64,000 nucleotides of DNA, taken from Streptomyces sp. R302 (GTDB taxonomy: Bacteria > Actinomycetota > Actinomycetes > Streptomycetales > Streptomycetaceae). The notes under the pieces were generated by a model, which was not told where the DNA came from, ran no database searches, and worked only from the letters and a program-made list of their open reading frames with translations. Each line of letters starts with the position of its first letter. Positions within the stretch are counted from its first letter, which is position 1. The stretch spans positions 248,001-312,000 of the forward strand of contig NZ_JABBGE010000002.1 of NCBI RefSeq assembly GCF_012927245.1, given 5' to 3'. The translations under genes and the position numbers were made by a program. Shown here one piece after another: positions 40,517 to 49,635 of the stretch.

Positions 40517-40842
40517 GTGGTCCAGTGGGTCGTTGCCCTAGCCCGATATCGGATCATTTACGCCATTCATGGAGGGCTCCGCTTCCCATGGCGCCTCCGC
40601 TCTTCGCGGTACCTGTCTGCGGACCGGCAGGCCGCGTCACCCACGCCGGTCTTCACCTGCCGCCTGTCCTGGCGCCCGCCTCGGGATCCTGGCTCCCTGG
40701 TCCCCGGAAGACTGCAGGGCGATGCGACGCGAAGGGGCGGCCGAGTGCCAGGCGCCCGGTGCCTGGTTGCCGCCCAGACACGGCCCGTGCGGCGCGAGTC
40801 GGACGGCTCCCACCGCGCCCCGTGGTCACCGCCGGGGCGGAC

Positions 40843-41328
40843 ATGACGGGCAAGGCTGGCGAGCGCGTCGACTACGGGGCGGAGAACGGCACCTGGCGCT
40901 CCTCCTTCCTCTCTGGGGCCACCGAACTGCGCGAGGGCCGGTTCGGAACACTGACCGAGACGACCGCCCCCGACGTCATGAGCCAGCTCACCCCGCAGAT
41001 GCTCTCCGACGCCCTCGCCACCCAGATCGACCGCCTCAAGGCGTGGGACGAGAACCTGTCCATCGACATCGTCCTCACCGACACCGACGCCCGTTTCCGG
41101 CTGCGCCTGGCTAACGGAGTACTGACCTACAGTGCGGCGGCTTCGTCCGGTGACGCCGATGCCACGATCACGATGACGCGGCGCGCGCTGCCGGCCCTCG
41201 CCCTCGGCCTGGCCCCCGAACAGCTCGCCGCCACCGGCATCCAGATGAGCGGCGACGTCTCCGTACTCGCCCGGCTCACCGATGCGCTGGACCCGGGCGA
41301 CAAGAACGTCGCCATCGTCACCCCGTGA
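40843..41328 (+). pseudogene. Alkyl sulfatase C-terminal fragment
   Basis: These 161 codons encode only the C-terminal part of an SdsA1/BDS1-type alkyl sulfatase. GAENGTWRSSFLSGATELREG comes from the end of the dimerisation domain. The SCP2-like domain follows, with LTPQMLSDALATQ, LRLANGVLTY and the terminal DPGDKNVAIVTP. The metallo-beta-lactamase catalytic domain of about 400 residues with its HxHxDH motif is missing. Upstream sequence is not related. It is a truncated remnant, not an active sulfatase. It could still make a small SCP2-like protein from the ATG at 40843, but I consider it decayed. Confidence 0.85.
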
Positions 41329-41740
41329 CAGCCTGGCAGCGGCAGAGGAACCACCCCACCTGGAATCCATGCGGGCCACCGGCCCACGCAGCGGTCCGCC
41401 CGGCGCCTATCGGCTCTCGACCGCACCCTGCCCTGCCCTGTCCCTGCGGCGGCCCGCATGCCTGCGCTGCCATGCGGCAGGACAGCACGTCCACGACGAT
41501 CGGCCCTTGCTTCGCAACCGGGCCAGGTCCCGAGGGCGGTCGCACAGCAAGGCGCCGCCACATCTGCTGCACACCATCTTCGGGGAGCGTTCCTGCCGGC
41601 CTCGCTGGCCCTGCCCATCCGGGCGGCGGCCGGTCCTGGCGGGCCGTACGATGCAGGCGCGGGTGCCTCCACGGCCCCCGGGTATCAGACCAGCGAGCAC
41701 ACTCGTACACCAGCGGTCGGCATCGGGAAGGTGACAGGCG
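41329..41740. other. Intergenic region before the ietA-like gene
   Basis: There are no gene-like features in these 412 bases. Open frames on both strands show no coding character. It should hold the promoter of the ietA-ietS pair, but no clear boxes are seen. Confidence 0.5.
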
Positions 41741-42727
41741 ATGGCAGCGAACGCCGAGCACCTGAAGGCGCTGGTGCGTGCACATGCCGAGGCCGATGAC
41801 GATCTCTTCTACAGCGTGGCTCTGCAGGTGGCGGCGAAGTCCGCCCGGCAAGGGCAGGGGAAGTTCGCTGTGGACCTGCGGGAGCTCGTGGAGGCAGCAC
41901 GGCAAAAACAGGGACAGGCGAGCAAACGGCATGCCGCGACACCGGTGGTGCAGCCCCGCGGTGAGCTCTCCAGCCTGTTGACGGCCGGATATCCCGATAT
42001 TCAGCTGGACGACATGACGCTGGACGCCGGGTTGCGTGCCTCCCTGGACCGGGTGCTGCACGAGCAGCGTCAGCGTGCCCGGCTGGAGCGTTTCGGTTTC
42101 ACTCCGGTACACCGGATCCTGCTGTCAGGACCCCCTGGTACGGGCAAGAGCATGACCGCCGCGGCCCTGGCCGGCGAGCTGAAGCTGCCGTTGTTCACCA
42201 TCCGCCTGGACGGTCTGATCAGCCGGTTCATGGGCGAGACGGCGGCGAAGCTGCGTCTGGTCTTCGACGCGGTGGCTCAGACGCGGGCGGTGTATCTGTT
42301 CGACGAGTTCGACGCGCTCGGGGCTGAACGCGCGGCAGGTAATGACGTCGGAGAGGCCCGCAGGATCCTCAACTCGTTCCTGCTGTTCCTGGACGAGGCG
42401 CCCTCCGAGAGCCTCGTGGTGGCCGGCACCAATCACCACCAACTGCTGGACCGGGCGCTGTTCCGCCGTTTCGACATGGTCGCCACCTACGGCCCCCCTA
42501 CTCCCGAACAGGCGGTTCAGGTCATGCGCCGGCGCCTAGCCGGAATGGATACGAGCACAGTACGGTGGGACGCTGTGACAGACAGTGCATCCGGTTTGAG
42601 CCATGCCGAGCTGGTCAAGGCGGCGGAAGCCGCGGCCAAGCGGGCCATCCTCGCCGACCAGGACGTGGTGGACGAACCGCTGCTGCTGGAGGCGCTGACC
42701 GAACGGCACGCCTCCCGTCATGCCTGA
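41741..42727 (+). CDS. ietA: AAA ATPase, IetA-like
   Basis: A 328-aa AAA+ ATPase. The N-terminal helical part (1-90) is followed by the ATPase core: Walker A GPPGTGKS at 130-137, the pore-loop region near 160 (SRFMGETAAK), Walker B VYLFDEFD at 184-191, sensor 1 VVAGTNHH near 226-233 and arginine fingers in RALFRRFD (R242/R243). A small C-terminal lid domain ends the protein. It overlaps the S8 protease gene by 8 bp. A paired AAA ATPase and subtilisin-like protease is the arrangement of IetAS, first described from an Agrobacterium plasmid and later shown to act against phage. The ATPase probably gates or feeds substrates to the protease. Confidence 0.88.
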   Translation: MAANAEHLKALVRAHAEADDDLFYSVALQVAAKSARQGQGKFAVDLRELVEAARQKQGQASKRHAATPVVQPRGELSSLLTAGYPDIQLDDMTLDAGLRASLDRVLHEQRQRARLERFGFTPVHRILLSGPPGTGKSMTAAALAGELKLPLFTIRLDGLISRFMGETAAKLRLVFDAVAQTRAVYLFDEFDALGAERAAGNDVGEARRILNSFLLFLDEAPSESLVVAGTNHHQLLDRALFRRFDMVATYGPPTPEQAVQVMRRRLAGMDTSTVRWDAVTDSASGLSHAELVKAAEAAAKRAILADQDVVDEPLLLEALTERHASRHA

Positions 42728-45368
42728 GCCCTCCGCCCCCGCACGGTCCACGCCGCACCTGATGGTGCCCTGGCGCGCCGCCACCCTGACACCGCGTTCC
42801 GAGCCCTCCGGCGGAGGCGGTACGAAGCTGGTCCGCCGTGAGGACCGCAGCGGGCACGCCGCTGCTCTGGTGGACGGTCTGGAAACGGCCGAACGGGAGT
42901 CGGCCCGGCTCGCCCAAGAGGCGCCCGACGGCTTCCAGCCCGACGGTTTCGCGGTGCGGATCGAGGCAGCGCGTGACCATCCCCTGCAGCTGGACCGTCT
43001 GGACGGCTCCGGCCTGACCTTGATGAGCAGCCATCCGCAGACCAACGACAGGTCTCAGGATGCGCTGGTGTGGGTCCCGTTCGACAAGGTCGCCTCTTTC
43101 ACACAGCGGATCTCCGCCTTCACCCTGGATACCGAAGACGGCAACCCCCAGCAGGCCGCGCTCGTGGCCAATATGGAGCACATCCGGCGGGCACTGCTGC
43201 AGCACCTCTGGCAGGAGCGGCACGCGCTGCCGCCGCTGGCCGACGAGCGGTGGTGGGAGCTGTGGTTCGATCCCCGGATCTCGCCGACAGATCCGGTGGC
43301 CGCTCTGCGCGCCCTGGCGGAGGCATGGCAGTGGCGGATGAGCGACCGTGCCATCCACGTGGGCGAACGCATCGTCGCGCACGTCTCGGCGACCGGCAAC
43401 GACTTGACGGCCCTGCTGGGCACGAATACCTGCCCTGTCGAGATCCGCACGCCGACGTTCGCCGAGGGCCTCTACGCCGTCGACCGCTCTTTCCGGGTGA
43501 GCCTCGCCGAAGACCTCGCCCAGCGCGTCAAGCCCGCCGCCCCGCACGCACCCGCCGTATGCGTCCTGGACACGGGGATAGCGCAGGAGCACCCGCTGCT
43601 GAAGCCGGCGCTGCACGAGCGCGCCTACAGCGTGCTGCCCGGCAGCACCCCGGCCGACCGCAACGGGCACGGGACGCAGATGGCCGGACTCGCCCTGTTC
43701 GGCGATCTCGCCGCCGCCCTGGAAGTACAAGGTCCTTTGGTCCTCAGCCACGGCCTCGAGTCCGTGAAAATCCTCGACGACGGTCTTGCACCGGTCAAGA
43801 CTCCGCGGACCTTGGCCGAGACGACCGCGAACGCCGTGGCGACCGCCGAGATCGGCAATGGCGGCCCCGCACCCTCGAGGCGGGTCTTCTCCATGGCCGT
43901 CACCCGGCACTCGGGCGAAGGCGAGAACGGTGTCGACGGCACAGCGACCCTGTGGTCGGCCACCCTGGACGCCCTGGCAGCCGGAACGACCGTGGCCGTA
44001 CGCGAGGACAGTATCGATCTGATCGGCGCACCGGACCCGCAGGCGTCGCGGCTGATCATCGTCAGCGCCGGCAACATCCGCGGACACGTCCCGCACCAGA
44101 TGCGCGACGACACCGGTCGGCTCGACCCCTTGCTGCTCTGCGACCTCTCCCGGATCGAGGAGCCCGCCCAGGCACACAACGTGCTGACCGTCGGCGCCTG
44201 CACCCACCTGGACACAGTCCCCGACCTCCCTCCATTCCGGGGCTTCAGGCCCCTGGTCGCTCCGGGCGGCCTGTCCCCGTTCAGCCGGACCTCGGTGGCC
44301 CTGACCAACCCGGCCATCACCAAGCCCGACATCGTCCTGGAAGGTGGCAACCTCCTCGTCGCCCCCGACGACAGCATGCTGGACGAGCACGAGCTGGTGA
44401 GCGTGCCGACGACCCACCACGACGCCGCGCGTCAGCTCGCCTGGGCCAACGCCACCAGCGCCGCGACCGCTCAGGCAGCGGCCCTGGCCGCCACCGCCAT
44501 GAGCACCTATCCGGGACTGCGCGCGGAGACCGTCCGCGCCCTGCTCGTCCACGAGGCCCAGTGGACCCCGGCGATGGTCGAGCCCGGCCTGTTCAAGAAG
44601 ACCGGTACCCCCAAGCTCGCCAAGGGCGATCTCATGCGGCAGGTGATCCGCCGCTACGGCTGGGGAGTTCCCACCGCCGACCGCATCCGCAGCAGCGCGT
44701 CCAACGCCGTCACGATGATCATCCAGAACACCCTGATGCCGCTGAAGCAGGGCAAGAACGGCCAGCTCCGCTTGGCCGAACTGAAACTGCACCAACTGCC
44801 CTGGCCACTGGAACAGCTGCGCGACTTGGCCGAGACCACCGTCGACCTGCGCGTGACCCTCGCCTACATGATCGAGCCGAACCCTGGCCGGCGCGGCATG
44901 CTCGGCCGCTACAGCTACGCCTCGCACGGCCTGCGCTTCGCCGTCAAAGGCTCCACCGAGTCCGTCGACGCCTTCCAGAGCCGCCTGGCCGAACAGGCCG
45001 AACACGAAACCGACGGAACTGGCAACCCCAAGGCGTTCGAGTCCGACGGCCACTGGCTGGTGGGCCCGCGGTTCCGCAACCTCGGCTCCCTGCACGCCGA
45101 CATCTGGCGCGGCTCCGCCGCCGAACTCGCCGACTGCGGCATGCTCGCCGTCTACCCCGTCGGCGGCTGGTGGAAGGCCAACAAGCGTAAGGACCGGATC
45201 GGCCTGCCCGTCAGCTACGCCCTGCTGGTCTCCCTGCGGACCCCGGAGGTTTCCACCGACCTGTACACCCCCATTGCCACTCAGCTCGGCGTCCCGGTGG
45301 AGATCGTGCCGGAGGCGCGGTCCGAGATCACCGACGGCATCCCCGTCCAGATGGAGCTCGGCTGGTGA
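42720..45368 (+). CDS. ietS: Subtilisin-like (S8) serine protease, IetS-like
   Basis: An 882-aa cytoplasmic S8 peptidase with no signal peptide. The N-terminal 270 residues are a family-specific region. The catalytic triad is complete: D284 in VCVLDTGI, H317 in RNGHGTQMAG, and S580 in ANATSAATAQ. Oxyanion Asn N452 lies in IIVSAGNIRG. The Ser motif departs from the usual GTS-x-A (Ala-Thr-Ser instead of Gly-Thr-Ser). About 280 residues follow the catalytic domain and may carry recognition functions. It overlaps the ATPase gene by 8 bp, so the pair is co-expressed. In IetAS-type systems the protease is thought to be unleashed upon infection. The target here is unknown. Confidence 0.88.
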   Translation: MPEPSAPARSTPHLMVPWRAATLTPRSEPSGGGGTKLVRREDRSGHAAALVDGLETAERESARLAQEAPDGFQPDGFAVRIEAARDHPLQLDRLDGSGLTLMSSHPQTNDRSQDALVWVPFDKVASFTQRISAFTLDTEDGNPQQAALVANMEHIRRALLQHLWQERHALPPLADERWWELWFDPRISPTDPVAALRALAEAWQWRMSDRAIHVGERIVAHVSATGNDLTALLGTNTCPVEIRTPTFAEGLYAVDRSFRVSLAEDLAQRVKPAAPHAPAVCVLDTGIAQEHPLLKPALHERAYSVLPGSTPADRNGHGTQMAGLALFGDLAAALEVQGPLVLSHGLESVKILDDGLAPVKTPRTLAETTANAVATAEIGNGGPAPSRRVFSMAVTRHSGEGENGVDGTATLWSATLDALAAGTTVAVREDSIDLIGAPDPQASRLIIVSAGNIRGHVPHQMRDDTGRLDPLLLCDLSRIEEPAQAHNVLTVGACTHLDTVPDLPPFRGFRPLVAPGGLSPFSRTSVALTNPAITKPDIVLEGGNLLVAPDDSMLDEHELVSVPTTHHDAARQLAWANATSAATAQAAALAATAMSTYPGLRAETVRALLVHEAQWTPAMVEPGLFKKTGTPKLAKGDLMRQVIRRYGWGVPTADRIRSSASNAVTMIIQNTLMPLKQGKNGQLRLAELKLHQLPWPLEQLRDLAETTVDLRVTLAYMIEPNPGRRGMLGRYSYASHGLRFAVKGSTESVDAFQSRLAEQAEHETDGTGNPKAFESDGHWLVGPRFRNLGSLHADIWRGSAAELADCGMLAVYPVGGWWKANKRKDRIGLPVSYALLVSLRTPEVSTDLYTPIATQLGVPVEIVPEARSEITDGIPVQMELGW

Positions 45369-45390
45369 CCTTGCCCGGGCCGGCAACGTC

Positions 45391-46752
45391 CTACTCTTCC
45401 GGATCGACCGGCGGATCGTAGGAGTACAGCAGCTCCTCGATGCGCTGGTTGTTGATGGACTGGCGGTCGTAGAGGCACTTCGCGTAGCGGGTGAGGAGGA
45501 CTTCGACGCTGTTGCCGGCGCGTTGGGCGACCTCGGCCGGATCCGCCCCGGCGCACAGCCAGGTCGACAGGGCGGAGTGGCGCAGGTCGTAGGGGCGTTT
45601 GGCGAGTGGGGTGGCCGCGAGGGCGGGTGGCAGGGCCAGGGCGCGGGCTTCGCGCCAGACGTGGTGGTAGGCGGTGTAGCTGAGGATGTTGCCGCGTTCG
45701 CTGAAGAACAACCGGCCGTCGTCGGCCGTGCCGAAGGTGGTAACGCTCTCGCGCCACATCGCCACGAGATGAGGCGGGAGCGGCACCACCCGTGTGTCGC
45801 CCGGCCGGCGGTTCTTCAATCCGCGCTCGTCATGATTCAGGCCGGTGTCGGTCCACCGCTTGCCGGCCTGCGGCAGGGTGCGGTGCAGGACCAGCCGGCC
45901 CCAGCCACTGCTCGGCAGGCGGCAGTCCGGCAGCGTCACCGCAACAGCTTCTTCGGGGCGCAGACCGGCGTAGTACATGCCCGCGAACAGCCCCACCAGC
46001 CGGCGTCCGCGGGCCCGCCGGTATCCGCCGACGTAGGAGATGGCCGTCAGCAGATCCCGGGCCTGGCTCGGGTTGGCTACGACTCGCGGGTCTACGGAAA
46101 CAGCCGGTTTGGGCACACTCCAGCGGACTTGCTCCAGCGGGTTGCTGCCCAGCTCGCCCCGCTCCATGGCGTACCCCAGGGCGTGTACGAGGACTTTGCG
46201 TTTGCGGCGCATCGTCTCCACGGCCGCCTCGCCGCCGTCCTGTTTGCGGCGCAGCGACTCCAGCACGTCGCGAGCCAGGACCGGGTCGTACAGGTCGATC
46301 AAGGGCCGGGACGCTTTGGCCACCCATTGCAGGGCGAGCCGGTCCTGCGGTGGCGGCATAGGGTCGCCCTGCCTGGGCATGACGAAGGCCCAGTGGCGCA
46401 GGGCCCGGCGCAGCACCTGCTCGGTGGGTCTGCCGCGCCGGTCCCAGCACATCGCCAGCGTGACGGCGGTCAGCGCGTCGCTGACTTCGTCGCGGGTCTT
46501 GGCCGCCCGGCCGGGCCAGTGGGCCCGGGCGTACTCGGTCGCGAAGGCGTACCAGGTCAGCTGGGACAGTCTCTGCGGTTCCCGGGCGGTGCTTGGGCCC
46601 TGCGCCAGGCCCGCCCGGATGGCCCGCACCAGCTGCGCACCGAACTCACCCGCCATCTCCGCGACTGCGCTGCTCCCGTCCCACCGCCCTTCACCGTGGA
46701 GCGGTACCGCGTAATCCGGCGCGGCCCCGAGGCTGCGCACGTTCGAGTCCAT
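45391..46752 (-). CDS. int: Tyrosine recombinase (island integrase)
   Basis: A 453-aa site-specific recombinase, presumably responsible for integration at tRNA-Arg. The start has GGAGGAGGGG upstream. The N-terminal half includes a core-binding SAM-like region. The catalytic domain carries Arg I in YAGLRPEEAV (R265), the box II motif PYDLRHSALSTWL (R391, H392, with Tyr in place of the first His), an Asn at the usual His/Trp position (AGNSVEVL, N414), and nucleophile Tyr423 in LLTRYAKCL. These changes are common in actinobacterial integrases and do not suggest inactivity. It converges with the protease gene, 22 bp away, and no excisionase gene adjoins it. Confidence 0.93.
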   Translation of the reverse strand: MDSNVRSLGAAPDYAVPLHGEGRWDGSSAVAEMAGEFGAQLVRAIRAGLAQGPSTAREPQRLSQLTWYAFATEYARAHWPGRAAKTRDEVSDALTAVTLAMCWDRRGRPTEQVLRRALRHWAFVMPRQGDPMPPPQDRLALQWVAKASRPLIDLYDPVLARDVLESLRRKQDGGEAAVETMRRKRKVLVHALGYAMERGELGSNPLEQVRWSVPKPAVSVDPRVVANPSQARDLLTAISYVGGYRRARGRRLVGLFAGMYYAGLRPEEAVAVTLPDCRLPSSGWGRLVLHRTLPQAGKRWTDTGLNHDERGLKNRRPGDTRVVPLPPHLVAMWRESVTTFGTADDGRLFFSERGNILSYTAYHHVWREARALALPPALAATPLAKRPYDLRHSALSTWLCAGADPAEVAQRAGNSVEVLLTRYAKCLYDRQSINNQRIEELLYSYDPPVDPEE

Positions 46753-47008
46753 GTCCCCTCCTCCTGATCGGCACAGGCATGACTTCCCGGCACGAGCATT
46801 CGGACATCCACCTGAACGAGGCCACCCGGGTCACGCAGAGTTGACGAACAGAAAGGCCGGCACCTGACGGAGGTGTCCGGCGCCGCCGATGCCCGACAGT
46901 CGCCATGGCCAGATCCGCACGGTGACACACCATGCGCACTTGCGTGCGCCCTCACACACCCGACTACCGTCCCGGTCGGCCAGGGCACGCGGACACTGTG
47001 GGGGATGC

Positions 47009-48409
47009 ATGGCAAGAACCGCTCGACAGATCCTGAACTCACTCAGCCGCACGCAGAACGTTCACCTCACGTCGACTGCAGACCTCGTCGCCCATGTCGA
47101 CTCCGCGGCAGCGGCCCTCGACAAAAAGCGCAGGGAGAAGGGCCAGGAGGCGGTCCGGAGGAAGCCCGACGTGCGTCCCGTCGCCAAGGCCGACGTCGGC
47201 GGCTCTCTCGGCCTGACCCCCTGGCAGGTGCTGCACACTGTCGCCCGCGGGTATGTACTGGCAGGCCAGGGCATGGGGCGAGGACTCGCGGAGCACTGGC
47301 TGAGCCTGAAGTACTGCGAGGCGCTGCACGGCAACCGAGCCGGCGCCATGGACCTCACCGACAAGGGCCGCACCGCCGAGCGCTGGTACAAGTCCATGCA
47401 GGCCCGGGAGCTGGCGGTCGGCTTCGGGCTCGCCGCCGCCGAGCGCATCGTGCGGGAGCGGTATCCGGATCACATCGTCTCGGTCGTTGACACGAGCACG
47501 ATCCTGCGGGCCGGCTGGGCCCTCGGCGGCGCGCAGCGGGACAAGGGGTCACGTCCCCGGCCCGACTTCATCATCGAGGCGTGGAAGCCCGGTGAGCCGT
47601 CGAAGGTCACGTTCGTGGTCTGCCGGGGCAACCACCAGAAGCCGTCCAAACGGTCCGGCCGCACCCGCAGCACCACGATCCAGCAACTGGTCAAGGGAAC
47701 AGAGCTGGCCGAGGGCATGCAGATCGGCGAGTGGAACTCGACACCGTGCCTGATGCTGTCCACCGAGCTCATGGGTCAGGGCGGGGTCGTCGTCAACACC
47801 CTGCAGTCCCCCGGCGAAGCCCGGCTTCCTCTCCGTATACCGGGAGCACCTGGGAACGCCGATGTGGGGATCGACGGCAAGTCGGGTATCCCCTACCCCA
47901 ATGCCATCCGCATCCCGGCCCGCGAGGGCCGACGGGCTCGGAACGTCGACGGATTCCAGGTCGGCGAGAACGACCTCCCCTGGTTCGGTCAGCTCCTGGC
48001 CCGCACCGGCGCCGCCGGGCTGACCGCCTTCGCCGGCGGAGGCAAGAAGACAGCCCAGTACCTCACCAAACACCAAGGCCGCGAGCACTACGACGTGCCC
48101 ACCTTCGCCGCCACCTCCAGCTCACACGACGCCGAGATCACGGTCGGCGGCAGGAAATTCGTCGGCACCGACCACGTCTTCCGCATGGAGACCGTCCGCA
48201 TCGAGGCATTCTCCGGAATGGACGCGGACCTGTACGGGCTGATCAGCGAAGGGCACGTGGAGGAATACCGGCGCGCGGCCTACGAGCTCCGCTCCGCCCT
48301 GCCCAGCACCGAAGAGGCCAGGAAATGGAACGGGCCGATCTCGTTCCACGAGGATGGCACCGTCATGACCCTGAGTATTCTGCCTGTCCGCCGAAGAAAC
48401 CCTCTCTGA
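47009..48409 (+). CDS. Unrecognised island protein with weak nuclease-like motif
   Basis: A 466-aa soluble protein starting MARTARQILNSLSRT, with GGGGG before the ATG at 47009. The N-terminal 120 residues are charged and helical. A segment near 160-215 reads RPRPDFIIEAW then TFVVCRGNHQKPS. This resembles the strand-loop-strand of PD-(D/E)xK nucleases, where the second part would normally be E-x-K-G, but the acidic residue is replaced by Val/Cys. The next helix starts TTIQQLVKGTELAEG, which also fits that fold. The C-terminal half is unlike anything I know. It lies alone on the plus strand between the integrase and the helicase-nuclease operon and ends in a hairpin. A DNA-related defence role is possible but not shown. 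Confidence 0.6.
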   Translation: MARTARQILNSLSRTQNVHLTSTADLVAHVDSAAAALDKKRREKGQEAVRRKPDVRPVAKADVGGSLGLTPWQVLHTVARGYVLAGQGMGRGLAEHWLSLKYCEALHGNRAGAMDLTDKGRTAERWYKSMQARELAVGFGLAAAERIVRERYPDHIVSVVDTSTILRAGWALGGAQRDKGSRPRPDFIIEAWKPGEPSKVTFVVCRGNHQKPSKRSGRTRSTTIQQLVKGTELAEGMQIGEWNSTPCLMLSTELMGQGGVVVNTLQSPGEARLPLRIPGAPGNADVGIDGKSGIPYPNAIRIPAREGRRARNVDGFQVGENDLPWFGQLLARTGAAGLTAFAGGGKKTAQYLTKHQGREHYDVPTFAATSSSHDAEITVGGRKFVGTDHVFRMETVRIEAFSGMDADLYGLISEGHVEEYRRAAYELRSALPSTEEARKWNGPISFHEDGTVMTLSILPVRRRNPL

Positions 48410-48481
48410 TCCCTGAGCGGCGGCACTTCAAACTCGCCTGAGGCGAGCGCCTGAGCGAGGCCGAAATATAGCCGCAGACCC

Positions 48482-48502
48482 CCGGTTTCCCCAACCGGGG
48501 AT
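48482..48502 (+). terminator. Hairpin after the 466-aa island gene
   Basis: An 8-bp stem (48482-48489 and 48495-48502) with a 5-base loop, 72 bp after the stop. It is followed by ATTCTCC. Confidence 0.6.
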
Positions 48503-48659
48503 TCTCCGGATACTGCTCCCTACACTGTCACTCCCTGCAACCACGAATACCCGTCGGCGCCATGCTCGCAGCCACCGCCTTGGCCGCCCCGGGGTCGGCC
48601 GCCCTTCGTCACCTCCGCCCCCGAGGCCCTCGCCACTCTGTGCAACGAACGATTCACCG

Positions 48660-49634
48660 TCATCGAGGTTTACCCCTGGCCGAATCTCTCGTTGGCGTCC
48701 TCACGCCCGGCTGGCGACGGGCCACGGTAGCTGGAGTGGGACGTCGCACGGGGTCTGTGGGTGCACGACCTCGATCTGTTGACGCACGGGGAGAAGACGG
48801 AGCAGGGTGCGCTCCAGCCGTGGCCGCGAGATCGTTCAGGGTGGCGTTCACCACCGGCCAGCACATGTCGACCGTGTCTCGGTTCGGGCTGTGCCCCGTC
48901 CGTTTCTCTGCGAGGGGATGGACGAGGTTCCTGTAGTACCGGACGAGTTCCGAGGCCAGCTTGGCATCGTGCTCGATCCACTTGTTTCGGTGTGCGAAGT
49001 CCACGAGATCTTTCAGGCCCATGTCCCGCAGCGGCTTCGGCAAGCGCGTACCGCTGGCGCGGGCCTCGGCGGCGTGCACCAGGACACCTTCCAGCAGGCT
49101 GCCTAGCATGATCACCGCTGACGTGTAGGCGCCGTGCTCATAACAGGTGCGCGCCTCGTCAAGCCGGAGTTGCACGGTCGAGGCGAGCTCCGGGTCGCTC
49201 ACCACTTCTGTCACGGAGACCTTCAGCTCGACACGTGGCAGCTGCCGAGTGTCGGTCCCGAAACCGGCTTCGCACGGGACGAGGAGCGGCCGGCCCTCCA
49301 CGTGATCGATCCGGCGTCCGTCGAGTACGAGAACCTCGCTCAGCCTCTCCAGAGTGGCGTGATACTCCCGCTGCTGGTTGTAGTACTCAAGACGATTCGC
49401 CAGGCGAAGGACGGCTCGCTCGGCATCGTTGGTGCCGTCCTCCTGCCGCTCCTTGAGGAGATCCAGGGCCCACTTATGCCTCGGTGTGCCGTCGTACTCC
49501 GGGACGTCATCCCAGCCCGCCCGCTCGAAGAACGCGGCGATCTCGTATCCCTTCCGATAGAGGAGTGGCGTCTCGTCCCCACAGATGAGATGGGCGACCT
49601 CGGTCAGCGTGCTGTCGTCGAAGGTCTCACTCAC
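48660..49634 (-). CDS. AbiJ-like N-terminal domain plus HEPN domain protein
   Basis: A 324-aa protein. The GTG at 49634 follows AAGGAG by 8 bases and begins 1 base after the stop of the helicase gene. The N-terminal half (1-130: LTEVAHLICGDETPLLYRKG, EIAAFFERAGWDDVP, RLSEVLVLDGRRI) resembles AbiJ-type abortive infection N-terminal domains. The C-terminal part (about 160-270) is helical with a HEPN-type motif R-YYRNLV-H (R-x6-H) and the preceding AVIMLGSLLEGVL helix. HEPN domains are usually RNases. The last 50 residues are Pro/Arg/Thr-rich and may be disordered. As the downstream partner of a helicase-nuclease it is the likely effector of a two-gene defence operon. The domain calls are by eye. 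Confidence 0.75.
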   Translation of the reverse strand: MSETFDDSTLTEVAHLICGDETPLLYRKGYEIAAFFERAGWDDVPEYDGTPRHKWALDLLKERQEDGTNDAERAVLRLANRLEYYNQQREYHATLERLSEVLVLDGRRIDHVEGRPLLVPCEAGFGTDTRQLPRVELKVSVTEVVSDPELASTVQLRLDEARTCYEHGAYTSAVIMLGSLLEGVLVHAAEARASGTRLPKPLRDMGLKDLVDFAHRNKWIEHDAKLASELVRYYRNLVHPLAEKRTGHSPNRDTVDMCWPVVNATLNDLAATAGAHPAPSSPRASTDRGRAPTDPVRRPTPATVARRQPGVRTPTRDSARGKPR

Positions 49635-49635
49635 G

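Larger units (their letters stand above)
40227..40842. other. Non-coding left end of the island
   Basis: I see no credible gene here. The segment holds the tRNA terminator (40234-40267) and two copies of GTCAAAACGCAA (40279-40290 and 40505-40516). Open frames across it have no coding character. Confidence 0.6.

Noticed and set aside
40451..40842. N-terminal extension of the alkylsulfatase fragment through the open frame upstream
   Set aside because: The extended residues do not resemble the metallo-beta-lactamase domain and look like non-coding sequence.
41407..41700. Minus-strand frame containing CSRCGG as a small zinc protein
   Set aside because: A single CxxC pair without a partner and otherwise Arg/Gly-rich translation; no ribosome site.
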